A stretch of DNA of 15,283 nucleotides, from assembly GCA_045628945.1 (NCBI GenBank), contig JAZQQG010000036.1, positions 1 to 15,283 of the forward strand, written 5' to 3'. The notes under the pieces were generated by a model, which worked only from the letters and a program-made list of their open reading frames with translations, did no database searches and was not told the origin of the DNA. The number at the start of each line of letters is the position of its first letter. Position 1 is the first letter of the stretch. Origin of the DNA: RGIG4034 sp045628945. Lineage in GTDB: Bacteria > Bacillota > Clostridia > Lachnospirales > Lachnospiraceae. Shown piece by piece: positions 1 through 8,339 of the stretch. The translations under genes were made by a program, and so were the position numbers.

Positions 1-2140
1 CAAGGAAGTCATCAAAGCCCTCCTTTAGGCGCTCCTCTCTGGCTCCGTCGATGACATTCGCCGTCAATGCAATCATCTTCGACAAGCCGCCCGGCGCATA
101 AGCGCCTCCCAACTCGCGTATTTTACGCATCGCCGTTACTCCATCCATCACCGGCATCATCTGATCCATGAATACGATATCATAGGTATTCTTCTTGCAC
201 AGTTCAATGGATTCCTCACCGCTTGCCGCGGTAGTGATTGTCCCTCCGTACCGGCTGATAATGGACTTAATCAGTTTTAGATTCATCGCAGTATCATCGA
301 CCACAAGAAGGTTCACATTCTTCAGGCGGAACTTCCGATCGTCTGAACGGATCTGACCGTTTTCATCTTTTTTCTCCTCGGCGACGGTCTGCTCAAGCTT
401 AACCGTAAAGGTTGTGCCCTTTCCGTACTCACTGGAAACCTCCACGCTACCGCCCATCAGCTCGATAAAGCCCTTGGTAATCGACAGCCCCAATCCGGTT
501 CCTTCCGTGGATGCATTGACCGACAGATCGACCCGTTGGAAAATATCAAAGATGGAAGAAAGATCTTCTTCCTTAATTCCCACACCGGTATCCCGAATGA
601 TGAATTGCAGGAAGCCTTTATTGCCTTCCGTCGGTACGAAGCTCGCCTCTAAGCTTACTTCACCGCGTTCGGTATACTTAATGCCGTTATTCAGAATATT
701 AATCAGGACCGCGCGAATCTTCGTCTTGTCACCAATCAGGTGTGCGGGAATTCCGGGTTTTTCCTCATAGCGGTATTCCAAGCCCTTTCGATGGGCCTGC
801 AGTCCGATAATGGTCGAAGCCTCCGATACCACCTCCTTGAAAGCATACTCGGCGTTCATAAGCTCCATCTTACCGGATTCGATTTTGGAAATATCCAGAA
901 TGTCGTTGATAATTGCCAACAGTGTCTCCGCAGAATCATGGATATCCTTCAGATATTCCATGGTCTCCTCGCTCGTCTTCGATGCGTCCTTCATGGCAAG
1001 CTCAGAGAAACCCAGAATCGAGTTCATGGGCGTACGAATCTCATGGGACATATTGGCTAAGAACTGGCTCTTGGCACGATTGGCACGAAGCGCCTCATCC
1101 TTGCTCTCCTCCAGTTTATGCATGTACTGATGCAATGCGGTACGGTCCGATATCATGACAATGTAACCGATGTAATCCTGAAAGTCATCATAAATCGGTT
1201 CGATGAAAAAATGACAATACATCCTGTTCCTCAGATACATTGCCTCCGATTCCATCGTTCTTTTCTCATCCCCGGGCTGATACGGTACCTCCAGGCCAAA
1301 AAGCTTCTTCCAGACATCTTTTCTGCCGAAGTCACAATCCCACAGATTAAACCGCATACGGGCCTCACTGTTCATGACAATCAGTTCGTCCTCGTAGTTG
1401 AATACGAGAATCGGTGTCTTCAGGGCATTGTAGGTATAATCTGCCAGGTTCTGCAGACCAATTCGGTTACGTTCCACTCGATGAACCGCATGATACACAA
1501 TATTGAGACCCACGAACTGAAGCATGGTACTGGCCGGAATATTCCAGTTGATTCCCACCGCAGGCAGAATGGTGTCAATGACAATACCGCCTGCCAAAAG
1601 GCCCTCCACGATTAACGACCGCTGTGCGAAAACACGGATGTTTTTCATGTAATTTTTGCCGCGCATATGTACGGAGGAACCTACGAAGGCCCCTGCTACC
1701 AACAGAATATAGAAGGTATAGGCAAGAGAGGTGACCGGCGACACAAAGGCCGTCACAATTCCCCGATCCGTATGAATCAGCTCCACGCTGGCCGGAATCA
1801 CCGAAAGAATGGCAATCGGCAGGCCGAGAATTCCTTCCACCAGAATCCATGTATAGGCCTTTCGCCCATATCCGGCAATCAATCCCAACAGGACCTGTGC
1901 CACAATCAGAAACAGGAACAGCCCGACAATACCAATCGCCCTTCCGATCAGGAACAGCTTATCCTCATCAAAAAGCTGCATCATGGAATACCCCAGGCTC
2001 CAGAGTGAGCTTGCAAGCGCCATAAACGCGAAGCCTACATAGATTTTCTTTTTTCGGTTGTTATTGTAGAAAACTCTTGTTGCGTAATAGAACGCAAGCA
2101 CCGCAAACGCAAACAAGATCATTCCATATACGTATCGCAT
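1..2140 (-). CDS. 7TM-PAS hybrid sensor histidine kinase with receiver domain (C-terminus cut by window edge)
   Basis: Membrane sensor kinase of a phosphorelay; about 713 residues are visible. Residues 1 to about 225 hold some seven hydrophobic segments, resembling the 7TM sensor module of histidine kinases. A PAS-like region follows (about 230-340). The HisKA dimerisation box has SHEIRTPMN with phospho-acceptor H366. The ATPase domain shows the N box (N484-N485, then IKYT), the G1 box DTGVGI (D517) and a GTGLGLS G2 box. A receiver domain follows with acidic pair D615-D616, phospho-acceptor D659 (MDQMMPVMDG) and LTAN; the window ends before its conserved lysine. Start ATG at 2140 follows AGAAAGGA. 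It lies 20 nt after the lipoprotein gene and is probably cotranscribed with it. No output domain is visible, so a separate response regulator or Hpt protein may lie outside. The family is certain; the signal is unknown. Confidence 0.95.
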   Translation of the reverse strand, partial: MRYVYGMILFAFAVLAFYYATRVFYNNNRKKKIYVGFAFMALASSLWSLGYSMMQLFDEDKLFLIGRAIGIVGLFLFLIVAQVLLGLIAGYGRKAYTWILVEGILGLPIAILSVIPASVELIHTDRGIVTAFVSPVTSLAYTFYILLVAGAFVGSSVHMRGKNYMKNIRVFAQRSLIVEGLLAGGIVIDTILPAVGINWNIPASTMLQFVGLNIVYHAVHRVERNRIGLQNLADYTYNALKTPILVFNYEDELIVMNSEARMRFNLWDCDFGRKDVWKKLFGLEVPYQPGDEKRTMESEAMYLRNRMYCHFFIEPIYDDFQDYIGYIVMISDRTALHQYMHKLEESKDEALRANRAKSQFLANMSHEIRTPMNSILGFSELAMKDASKTSEETMEYLKDIHDSAETLLAIINDILDISKIESGKMELMNAEYAFKEVVSEASTIIGLQAHRKGLEYRYEEKPGIPAHLIGDKTKIRAVLINILNNGIKYTERGEVSLEASFVPTEGNKGFLQFIIRDTGVGIKEEDLSSIFDIFQRVDLSVNASTEGTGLGLSITKGFIELMGGSVEVSSEYGKGTTFTVKLEQTVAEEKKDENGQIRSDDRKFRLKNVNLLVVDDTAMNLKLIKSIISRYGGTITTAASGEESIELCKKNTYDIVFMDQMMPVMDGVTAMRKIRELGGAYAPGGLSKMIALTANVIDGAREERLKEGFDDFL

Positions 2141-2160
2141 GGATTATCCTTTCTCTAAGC

Positions 2161-2745
2161 CTACAAGGCCGCATCCACAATGGACAGTTGCACCAGATAG
2201 CAGATCACATCGTTCTGTGTGAAAAAAACATTATAGAGTCCCGTCAAGTGTCCTGTACCGCTCACACTGAGGCTGCACAAAAAACCATACTGACTCTCAT
2301 CCGGCGTAACGGACCAGGCAATGGCTCCGTTCTCCTCAAAACACATCCGTTCCAGGTCCTTTGCCGTCAACGCCTCATAGTTCACCTTATCGTCGTTTCG
2401 GACAACATAGACATTCAGAGAATTCTCCATTTCCGCCTGCATATAGACAGAGAACCATTCGTTGAGTTCATACTCCGCATTCAGCTCGGAGGTATGGTAT
2501 TCTACCGTCTCCAACGTCTCCACCTGATCGTATTCACTCTGTCCGCTTCCGGTCGTTAGGAACAACCCCCGGAGGGAGAAGGTCGGATGCTCGGCTACCA
2601 ACTGCACCACGCCGACACGGGTCCCGTCGGTAATCAGATGGGACGGAGCATAGGCCTGCAGTTCTTTCTTTGTATTCTTTTTTCCGCAGGCGAGAAGGGA
2701 TATTGCCAACACGCCCACCAAAATCATTGCAATCATCTTCTTCAT
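2161..2745 (-). CDS. Small secreted lipoprotein of unknown function
   Basis: A 194-residue protein with a lipoprotein signal peptide: MKK, a hydrophobic core, then lipobox L17-L18-A19-C20. After cleavage C20 would be lipidated and the rest would sit on the outer face of the membrane. The mature part is mixed alpha/beta and rather acidic, and I recognise no family. I chose ATG 2745 because it gives a canonical signal peptide and has GGAGG 11 nt upstream; longer in-frame starts (2763, 2802) would put extra residues before the KK of the n-region and lack a ribosome binding site. The histidine kinase begins 20 nt downstream, so the lipoprotein may act as an extracytoplasmic sensor or modulator for that kinase. 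This is inference from position only. Confidence 0.8.
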   Translation of the reverse strand: MKKMIAMILVGVLAISLLACGKKNTKKELQAYAPSHLITDGTRVGVVQLVAEHPTFSLRGLFLTTGSGQSEYDQVETLETVEYHTSELNAEYELNEWFSVYMQAEMENSLNVYVVRNDDKVNYEALTAKDLERMCFEENGAIAWSVTPDESQYGFLCSLSVSGTGHLTGLYNVFFTQNDVICYLVQLSIVDAAL

Positions 2746-2772
2746 GGCATAGATTGCCTCCATATTTCGAAT

Positions 2773-2802
2773 ATTATACTGTATCTGCCGTTTGGCTAGC
2801 AA
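2773..2802 (-). promoter_or_regulatory. Putative sigma-70 promoter for lipoprotein-kinase operon
   Basis: On the minus strand TTGCTA (2802-2797) is followed by an 18-nt spacer and a perfect TATAAT (2778-2773). The predicted start would be near 2766, leaving about 20 nt before the ATG at 2745. A 7-bp inverted repeat (TCTGCCG / CGGCAGA, 2784-2790 and 2809-2815) brackets the -35 element and could be an operator. Sequence pattern only. Confidence 0.5.
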
Positions 2803-2831
2803 GCAATTCGGCAGACTTATGGCGAAAACGG

Positions 2832-3233
2832 CTACTGAACCTCGTTCCAGTCCGGGATTCTCTCTCCCTTGCGCACGGCCTCATCCACAAGCGTATAGTA
2901 ACGCACCTTCCGCTGAACATGGGCCAGGCCCACCTCCATATCATGAATGGCCTGCTTTGTCTTTTCCTCCTGATTCTTCATCATGGCAACAATAGCACCG
3001 GAATTTGCTACCACATCACGCTCGTATTCGAAGAACTGATTGATTTCCTCCAAGGGCAACAGTGCTTTTTTGAAGCACTCCACGGCATGCAGACGATACA
3101 CATGCTCCTGCGTATAGAGTCTGTGATAACCGTTTTTATGCTCCACATTCTCCAAAAGACCGATTTTCTCGTAATAACGAATGGTCGAGGCCGGCAAATT
3201 GAACATTTTCGATATCTCAGAAATTGTATACAT
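2832..3233 (-). CDS. MerR family transcriptional regulator, AdhR/NmlR-like
   Basis: A 133-residue DNA-binding regulator. The N-terminal winged helix-turn-helix is clear: YTISEISKMFNLPASTIRYYEKIGLL, then the second-wing NGYHRLY. A dimerisation coiled coil runs from about residue 75 to 120. A single cysteine, C53 in VECFKK, sits at the junction after the DNA-binding domain. From memory this matches Cys52 of Bacillus subtilis AdhR and Cys54 of NmlR, which react with aldehydes. Start ATG 3233 has GGAGG 4 nt upstream. It is divergent from an alcohol dehydrogenase, and the shared region carries a MerR-type 19-bp-spacer promoter. I infer that it activates the dehydrogenase operon in response to reactive aldehydes. 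The effector is unproven. Confidence 0.9.
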   Translation of the reverse strand: MYTISEISKMFNLPASTIRYYEKIGLLENVEHKNGYHRLYTQEHVYRLHAVECFKKALLPLEEINQFFEYERDVVANSGAIVAMMKNQEEKTKQAIHDMEVGLAHVQRKVRYYTLVDEAVRKGERIPDWNEVQ

Positions 3234-3248
3234 TTTTCCTCCAAAAAA

Positions 3249-3280
3249 CTTGAGTTCAAGTTAACTTTAAGTTGTATGAT
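3249..3280 (+). promoter_or_regulatory. MerR-type promoter and palindromic operator for the adh-SDR operon
   Basis: TTGAGT (-35, 3250-3255) and TATGAT (-10, 3275-3280) are separated by 19 bp, the over-long spacer typical of MerR-activated promoters. The spacer holds the dyad TTCAAGTT/AACTTTAA around the perfect palindrome AAGTTAACTT (3258-3267), and ACTTGA-gt-TCAAGT overlaps the -35. A start near 3287 would give a leader of about 28 nt. The regulator is encoded immediately upstream on the other strand. Confidence 0.8.
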
Positions 3281-3314
3281 GATATTACAATACAAAAATA
3301 TGGTGGAGGTATCA

Positions 3315-4493
3315 ATGGAAAATTTTAATTTTTATTCACCTACTTTTTTCGCTTTTGGCAAAAACCGCGAGAGCGATTGCGGCGAGCTGGTTCGCAGATT
3401 CGGCGGTTCTCGCGTACTGATTCATTACGGCGGCGGTTCTGTAATACGCTCCGGTCTTTTAGATCGCGTAAAGGCCTCCTTACAGGCGGCCTCCCTCTAC
3501 TTCACCGAGCTGGGCGGTGTTATGCCGAACCCGCGAAGCGGACTGGTATACGAAGGCATCGAGTTGTGTCGAAAAGAGAAGATTGACTTCATCCTTGCAG
3601 TCGGAGGCGGCAGTACCATCGACTCCTCGAAGGCAATCGCAGCCGGAACCTTATACGACGGCGATTTCTGGGATTTCTATCAGGGCAAGTACATTGAGCG
3701 TGCGCTTCCCGTCGGTACCGTGCTGACCATCGCAGCAGCCGGCTCCGAAGGCTCTCCCGACTCCGTAATCACCCATGAGGACGGTATGATTAAGCGTGGC
3801 GCAGGCAGTGATGCACTCCGTCCGAAGTTCTCGATTCTGAATCCGGAGCTTACCGAGACGCTTCCCGCTTACCAGACCGCTTGTGGTATTACCGATATCA
3901 TTGCGCATCTCTACGAGCGTTACTTAACGAATTCCAAGGATGTCGAGGTAACCGACCGTCTGATTGAAGGCTTAATTCTTACCATGAAGAACGAAGCCCC
4001 CAAGGTCCTTCAGAATCTGAACGATTATGAGGCCCGCGCCAACATTATGTGGGCCGGAATGGTTGCTCACAATAACATCGTCGGCGTCGGCCGTTCTCAG
4101 GACTGGTCCAGCCACCAGATCGAGCATGAGCTCTCCGCTCTCTTCGACTGTGCACACGGTGCCGGTCTTGCGGTAACCATGCCTGCCGTATTCACGTATA
4201 ACCTGTCCCACGATGTCATGCGATTTGCACAGATTGCCGTTCGTGTCTGGGGTTGCCAGATGGATTTTGCCAATCCGGAGCGCACCGCTAAGGAAGGCAT
4301 CGAAGCCCTTCGCAGCTTCTTAATCTCCATCGGCATGCCGAAGAACTTCGAAGAACTCGGTGCAAAAGAAGAAGATATCGAAAAGCTTGCATACACCTGC
4401 TGTTACGGAAAAGGAAATGAAGGCGGCACCATCGGCGGTTTCGTTCCGTTAAAGCAGGCGGATGTGGAAGCCATTTATCGCCTGATGCTGTAA
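3315..4493 (+). CDS. Iron-containing alcohol dehydrogenase, YqhD/butanol-dehydrogenase type
   Basis: A 392-residue NAD(P)H-dependent aldehyde reductase / alcohol dehydrogenase of the group III metal-dependent family. The N-terminal dinucleotide-binding half has GGGSTIDSSK (residues 97-106). The C-terminal helical half has the metal ligands D194, H198, H267 and H281; this matches the numbering I recall for E. coli YqhD. Length is normal for the family (about 385-395). Start ATG 3315 has GGTGGAGG 5 nt upstream; the reading frame is open further upstream, but that part overlaps the regulator and lacks a ribosome binding site. It is divergent from the MerR gene and followed after 50 nt by an SDR gene, so it is likely induced by aldehyde stress. 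The exact substrate cannot be read from sequence. Confidence 0.93.
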   Translation: MENFNFYSPTFFAFGKNRESDCGELVRRFGGSRVLIHYGGGSVIRSGLLDRVKASLQAASLYFTELGGVMPNPRSGLVYEGIELCRKEKIDFILAVGGGSTIDSSKAIAAGTLYDGDFWDFYQGKYIERALPVGTVLTIAAAGSEGSPDSVITHEDGMIKRGAGSDALRPKFSILNPELTETLPAYQTACGITDIIAHLYERYLTNSKDVEVTDRLIEGLILTMKNEAPKVLQNLNDYEARANIMWAGMVAHNNIVGVGRSQDWSSHQIEHELSALFDCAHGAGLAVTMPAVFTYNLSHDVMRFAQIAVRVWGCQMDFANPERTAKEGIEALRSFLISIGMPKNFEELGAKEEDIEKLAYTCCYGKGNEGGTIGGFVPLKQADVEAIYRLML

Positions 4494-4543
4494 GTCGAAA
4501 GAGAGAATTGTTAAAAAAACCATACAAAAAGAAGAGGTACATT

Positions 4544-5293
4544 ATGACGAACTTAAAAGGAAAATGGGTACTGATTACCGGAGCAAGCCGTGGAATCGGC
4601 AAGCTCACCGCATTATTTATGGCAGAGCAGGGTTGCAACCTGATTCTTCACAGCCGCACGCTTGAGGGCACCAAGGAGGTATTGGCAGAGGTTCTTGCAA
4701 AGGGCGTGGAAGCCTACAGTGTAGCCGCTGAGCTGTCGGATGTGGCTGCCGTAGCCAAGATGCTTGAAGAGATCGATGCAAAGGGTACACAGGTAGATGT
4801 CGTTCTGAACAATGCCGGCCTTCAGATCGGTTATCGTACCGAATATTTAAAGACTCCTCTGGAGGATTTCCCCATTAGCTTCGCAATCAATACGATTGCC
4901 CCGATGCAGATCTGCTATCATTTCCTTCCCGGAATGATTGAGAGAGGTTTCGGTCGTCTCGTGAACACCACCAGCGGTATTGCCCTTGAAGCAGAGCAGG
5001 CAGGCTACTCCGCTGCCAAAGCCGCCCTGAATAAGGTGACCATCGACTTAGGATACAAGCTGGACGGAACCGATGTTATGATGTCCTTATCCGATCCCGG
5101 CTGGTGTCGCACGGACCTGGGTGGCCCCCATGCTCCGAATTCCCCCGAGTCCGCAATTCCCGGTATTGTAGTCGGTGCCTTCATCGATGACAAGAAGTCC
5201 GGTCGTTACTTCGGCGCACAGGAATTCACCGGCATGACCCTTGAAGAAGCTGTTGCTGCGGCAGAGAAGAAGCCCAGCCCCTACAATCGCTAA
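4544..5293 (+). CDS. SDR family NAD(P)-dependent oxidoreductase
   Basis: A 249-residue classical short-chain dehydrogenase/reductase, a soluble Rossmann-fold enzyme. It shows the cofactor motif TGASRGIG (residues 12-19), the NNAG motif (89-92) and the catalytic tetrad N116, S144, Y155 and K159 (YSAAK). S15-R16 in the glycine-rich loop hints at NADP(H), but this is weak. Start ATG 4544 has AAGAGG about 6 nt upstream; an in-frame ATG at 4508 lacks a site and adds a lysine-rich tail. It lies 50 nt after the alcohol dehydrogenase with no terminator between, so the two should be one transcript. A shared role in carbonyl detoxification is inference. Confidence 0.92.
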   Translation: MTNLKGKWVLITGASRGIGKLTALFMAEQGCNLILHSRTLEGTKEVLAEVLAKGVEAYSVAAELSDVAAVAKMLEEIDAKGTQVDVVLNNAGLQIGYRTEYLKTPLEDFPISFAINTIAPMQICYHFLPGMIERGFGRLVNTTSGIALEAEQAGYSAAKAALNKVTIDLGYKLDGTDVMMSLSDPGWCRTDLGGPHAPNSPESAIPGIVVGAFIDDKKSGRYFGAQEFTGMTLEEAVAAAEKKPSPYNR

Positions 5294-5316
5294 TTCATTC
5301 TATTGCCTCATACACA

Positions 5317-5360
5317 GAAAAGGCGTGTGAAACGTAATTCTTTCGTTCACACGCCTTTTC
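5317..5360. terminator. Strong bidirectional Rho-independent terminator
   Basis: A perfect 15-bp stem (GAAAAGGCGTGTGAA, 5317-5331, with its complement at 5346-5360) encloses a 14-nt loop. Runs of A on the left arm and T on the right arm give a U-tract in both directions. It lies between the convergent SDR gene and the long minus-strand operon and probably ends both. Confidence 0.92.
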
Positions 5361-5969
5361 TTATTTATGGGTCAATTGGTCAAAACAGGCTTTGTATCGC
5401 GCATACTCTTCATTCAACCGATCGTGTTCAAGGTATTCGGTGTAGAGGGCCCGCGTCATCTGCCTGGTCGTATAAGTATCTCGGACATATAATTCCATCA
5501 ACGGAACATAGAAGGGAGTCTTCTTCGCATACTGCCACCAGATCAAGGACTCCTCCGTGTGCAGCGTATCTAACCAGGGCTCACCGTAATCGTATCGATG
5601 AATGCCTTCTGCCGTCTGTGACATCTCCAATTCATGCCAAAGGACAATCGGCTCTGTCCACGCAATCGCATCATAGAAGGGCGCAATCTCTGTGCAGACC
5701 AGGGTCAAATCATCCAGAAACAGCGCATGGTCGACCCCTTCCGGCAAGGCCTCCACCAGTTTCTCATAACTCACTTCTTCCAAATCGATGTAGGTAACGT
5801 TCTCGTTCGGAACAGGCTGATTCTTAGCAAGCCAAAGTGCATCTTCCTCCTGCAGGGCACACCTTGCAATCAGAATATGCAGATTCGGATTCGACTCAAC
5901 AAGCGCCGTCAGTTGAACACACAACTGTACCAACATGCCGGGGACGGCACACATCACAACATTTCTCAT
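5361..5969 (-). CDS. Shortened GT8-like protein lacking catalytic motifs
   Basis: A 202-residue protein that reads as a reduced paralogue of the GT8 enzyme encoded just upstream. The N-terminus aligns with the Rossmann-like start, and HALFLDDLTLVCTEIAPFYDA (residues 81-101) matches the GT8 stretch around RILYLDIDMIVNQDITELYES, but the metal-binding DxD has become DDLT. About 90-100 residues containing the substrate-binding part (NAGMMLWN, DQDLLN) are missing. The C-terminal half resumes with GEPW and IWWQYAKKTPFY, then a charged helix ending YLEHDRLNEEY, all matched in the neighbour. I chose ATG 5969, which has GGAGG 6 nt upstream; it starts 10 nt after the GT8 stop. It is probably catalytically dead: either a decaying duplicate or a partner subunit. 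The clean reading frame and good ribosome site argue that it is still expressed. Confidence 0.75.
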   Translation of the reverse strand: MRNVVMCAVPGMLVQLCVQLTALVESNPNLHILIARCALQEEDALWLAKNQPVPNENVTYIDLEEVSYEKLVEALPEGVDHALFLDDLTLVCTEIAPFYDAIAWTEPIVLWHELEMSQTAEGIHRYDYGEPWLDTLHTEESLIWWQYAKKTPFYVPLMELYVRDTYTTRQMTRALYTEYLEHDRLNEEYARYKACFDQLTHK

Positions 5970-5979
5970 CTCCAGCCTC

Positions 5980-6945
5980 CTATTTTCGCATCGCATTCTG
6001 CAGATTACAGAAGGTCTTCAAAGGTTCAATCGCCTTCTTCAATCGATCATTCTCCTCGACATAGCGAAGATACTTCGAACTCATACTGTCTGCCCCGCAC
6101 GATGCCAGAACATACTCCTCCAGCATCTCTTCATAGAACGGAGTCTTAGCCGCATATTGCCACCAGATTTCATTGGCCGAATTCTGGAGGCTTGCTTTCC
6201 AGGGTTTGTCTCCCGCATAGTGGATAATGGCGGCCTCCTTCGGTCTGCGACCGTTCTCCTCCTCGTCGTTTTCCTCCGTAGTAAGGATGGTAAAACAATC
6301 ATAAATATGCGGGTCCACATATTTAATCTGGCCCCAGTGAACCAGGTTCAGCAAATCCTGATCCAGCACCGGAATCTGATAATTGTGCGCTGCCGCCACC
6401 GCCATATAGTCGGACAAATGGTAATGACCCCGAAGGGCCTCAAGATTCCACAGCATCATTCCGGCATTGATATAGTAATCCGAGCTGAAATCCGCGTCCT
6501 TAAAAAGAAAATAACTGGGATCCTCCGGCGGAATCGGCTGTACGGTGGGAATATCCCTGGTAGCCACAAAGTTTTTTCCCTCAAAATCACTCTCATACAG
6601 TTCCGTGATATCTTGATTGACAATCATATCGATGTCCAGATACAGAATCCGCTTCACATCCTCCGGAATCACATCCACCAGTGCCAGGCGATATAGGGTT
6701 TCCTTACTCCAGGACTCGGTAAGGGGCAACCCCTTTAGGAAATCGGCAGGATTCACCTTTTTATCATGGAATTCTCCCCCATGACAACGGCAGAGTTCTC
6801 CCAAAAGCGCTACATCCTCCTCCGTCAACTCATCATTCAACGCATACACATGAATCTCCCGGTTCGGATTCGTGTCAAAAAGGGAGGTCAATAACACGTA
6901 GGCATAACGGACATATTTACGATTCAATGCAATACATATATTCAT
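5980..6945 (-). CDS. Glycosyltransferase family 8 protein
   Basis: A 321-residue retaining GT-A glycosyltransferase of the LgtC/general-stress GT8 type, expected to move galactose or glucose from a UDP-sugar. The fold start (MNICIALNRKYVRYAYVLLTSL) is followed by the Mn-binding DxD (D104-I-D106), the acceptor/donor region YINAGMMLWN (about 158-167), DQD (195-197) and the HYAGDKPW box (242-249), all typical of active GT8. The C-terminal 50 residues form a charged helix. The start at 6945 has GGAGG about 8 nt upstream. It sits 40 nt after the NSS transporter and 10 nt before the reduced paralogue. The neighbouring acyltransferase genes suggest a role in an envelope glycan or glycolipid, but the acceptor is unknown. 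Confidence 0.92.
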   Translation of the reverse strand: MNICIALNRKYVRYAYVLLTSLFDTNPNREIHVYALNDELTEEDVALLGELCRCHGGEFHDKKVNPADFLKGLPLTESWSKETLYRLALVDVIPEDVKRILYLDIDMIVNQDITELYESDFEGKNFVATRDIPTVQPIPPEDPSYFLFKDADFSSDYYINAGMMLWNLEALRGHYHLSDYMAVAAAHNYQIPVLDQDLLNLVHWGQIKYVDPHIYDCFTILTTEENDEEENGRRPKEAAIIHYAGDKPWKASLQNSANEIWWQYAAKTPFYEEMLEEYVLASCGADSMSSKYLRYVEENDRLKKAIEPLKTFCNLQNAMRK

Positions 6946-6985
6946 TCTCTGTTTCCTCCCCGCACTTCTTTACAAGCACAGCAAC

Positions 6986-8323
6986 CTATCTCCATTGGAA
7001 GGTCACCAGGCCAACCACATAGATAATCACAATACAGATGGGGACAACAATGGAGAATAGCGGCTTCATCCAACGCTTCACCCGAAATCCCGCGCCGGTG
7101 TTCGCTTCCTCGGTAAACTTATCCCATCCCCAACCGAATCGCTTGTTCGTGCAAAACAACGTGATAATCAGTGCGCCCAAAGGAAGCAGGTTATTCGACA
7201 GAATAAAGTCCCAGAAATCCAGCCAAACGGTTCCCTCCGCAAAGGGTTGGAACTTCCAGACACTGAAGCCAAGAGCGGTCGTCAGCGCCAGCGCAAAAAC
7301 GGTAATTCCGCAAATCAAACATCCTTTTTTACGACTCCAGCCCGTAAGTTCCCGAACACAGGCCAGGATATTCTCGCACACGGCAAGCTCCGTCGACATG
7401 GCCGCAAAGAGCATAAAAAGGAAGAACAGCGTGCCCCAAATACGTCCGCCCTGCATATCGCAGAAAACGGTCGACATCGTGTCAAATAACAATGCGGGAC
7501 CACCCGTCACTTCTACATCATAGGCAAAGCACGACGGGAAAATAATCAGTCCGGCCACAATTGCCACAAAAGTATCCAGCACAATCACATTGACCGATTC
7601 TCCCAGGAGTCTTCTCTCCTTACCGATATAGCTTCCGAAGATTGCCATGGAACCGATTCCGACGGAAAGCGTGAAAAACGCCTGATTCATTGCCGCCACG
7701 ACCACATTGATATTGATTTTGGAGAAATCCGGCACCAGGTAGAATTCGAAGCCCTTGGACGCATTTTGCAAGGTTCCGCACTTGACGGTCAGAATGACCA
7801 TCAAAACCACCAGCAGAATCATCATATATTTCGTGATACGCTCCAATCCGTTCTGAAGTTTGAAGGTCAGAATAAAGAAGCCCACTGCTACTGCAATTGC
7901 CAGATAACCGACATTCAATCCCGGATTCGAAACCATCTGACCAAACCCCAAATGAGCGGTCCGTCCGGTTAAGAAGCTCACAAAATAGTAGATGAACCAT
8001 CCCGTAACCACCGTATAGAAGGCCATCAGACAAAGATTTCCGAACAGGGCCAAATAACCATGCAGGTGCCAATGTTGTCCTTTTCGTTCCAGTTTCTGAT
8101 ACATTTTAACAGGACTTGCCTGCGCCGCGCGCCCTAACGTAAACTCCATCGTGATTGCCGGAAGCCCCAGTACGATCAGACACAGCAGATAAATAATGAC
8201 AAAGGCGCCACCGCCGTTTTCCCCAACCATCCAGGGAAATTTCCATACATTTCCACAACCAATCGCACAGCCTGCGCTTAACAGAATGAAGCCCAATCGG
8301 CTTCCCAAACGTTCTCTTTCCAT
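6986..8323 (-). CDS. Sodium-dependent transporter of the neurotransmitter:sodium symporter (NSS/SNF) family
   Basis: A 445-residue polytopic membrane protein with about 11 predicted membrane segments, as in MhsT-like bacterial members; it imports a small solute, usually an amino acid, with sodium. The signature near the start is GCAIGCGNVWKFPWMVGENGG: G24-N25 and the unwound first helix are present, while the usual gating arginine of GNVWRFP is lysine (K28), a variant that occurs in bacterial members. Unwound helix 6 (about SVGIGSMAIFGSY) is also visible. Start ATG 8323 has GGGGAG 7 nt upstream. A 19-residue hydrophobic reading frame ends 16 nt before it. Substrate is unknown; the position after psuG raises the untested idea of a nucleoside-like substrate. 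Confidence 0.93.
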   Translation of the reverse strand: MERERLGSRLGFILLSAGCAIGCGNVWKFPWMVGENGGGAFVIIYLLCLIVLGLPAITMEFTLGRAAQASPVKMYQKLERKGQHWHLHGYLALFGNLCLMAFYTVVTGWFIYYFVSFLTGRTAHLGFGQMVSNPGLNVGYLAIAVAVGFFILTFKLQNGLERITKYMMILLVVLMVILTVKCGTLQNASKGFEFYLVPDFSKININVVVAAMNQAFFTLSVGIGSMAIFGSYIGKERRLLGESVNVIVLDTFVAIVAGLIIFPSCFAYDVEVTGGPALLFDTMSTVFCDMQGGRIWGTLFFLFMLFAAMSTELAVCENILACVRELTGWSRKKGCLICGITVFALALTTALGFSVWKFQPFAEGTVWLDFWDFILSNNLLPLGALIITLFCTNKRFGWGWDKFTEEANTGAGFRVKRWMKPLFSIVVPICIVIIYVVGLVTFQWR

Positions 8324-8339
8324 TTCAAATCTCCCCTTT

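Noticed and set aside
1118..2008. Plus-strand and minus-strand frames inside the histidine kinase gene
   Set aside because: They lie antisense to or out of frame with a continuous, domain-complete kinase and have no family features.
2670..3314. Upstream in-frame extension of the alcohol dehydrogenase reading frame
   Set aside because: It overlaps the MerR gene and its promoter region antisense; the true start at 3315 has a strong ribosome site and gives the family's normal length.
7038..7523. 161-codon plus-strand frame antisense to the NSS transporter
   Set aside because: Shadow of the transporter coding sequence; no ribosome site or recognisable protein pattern.
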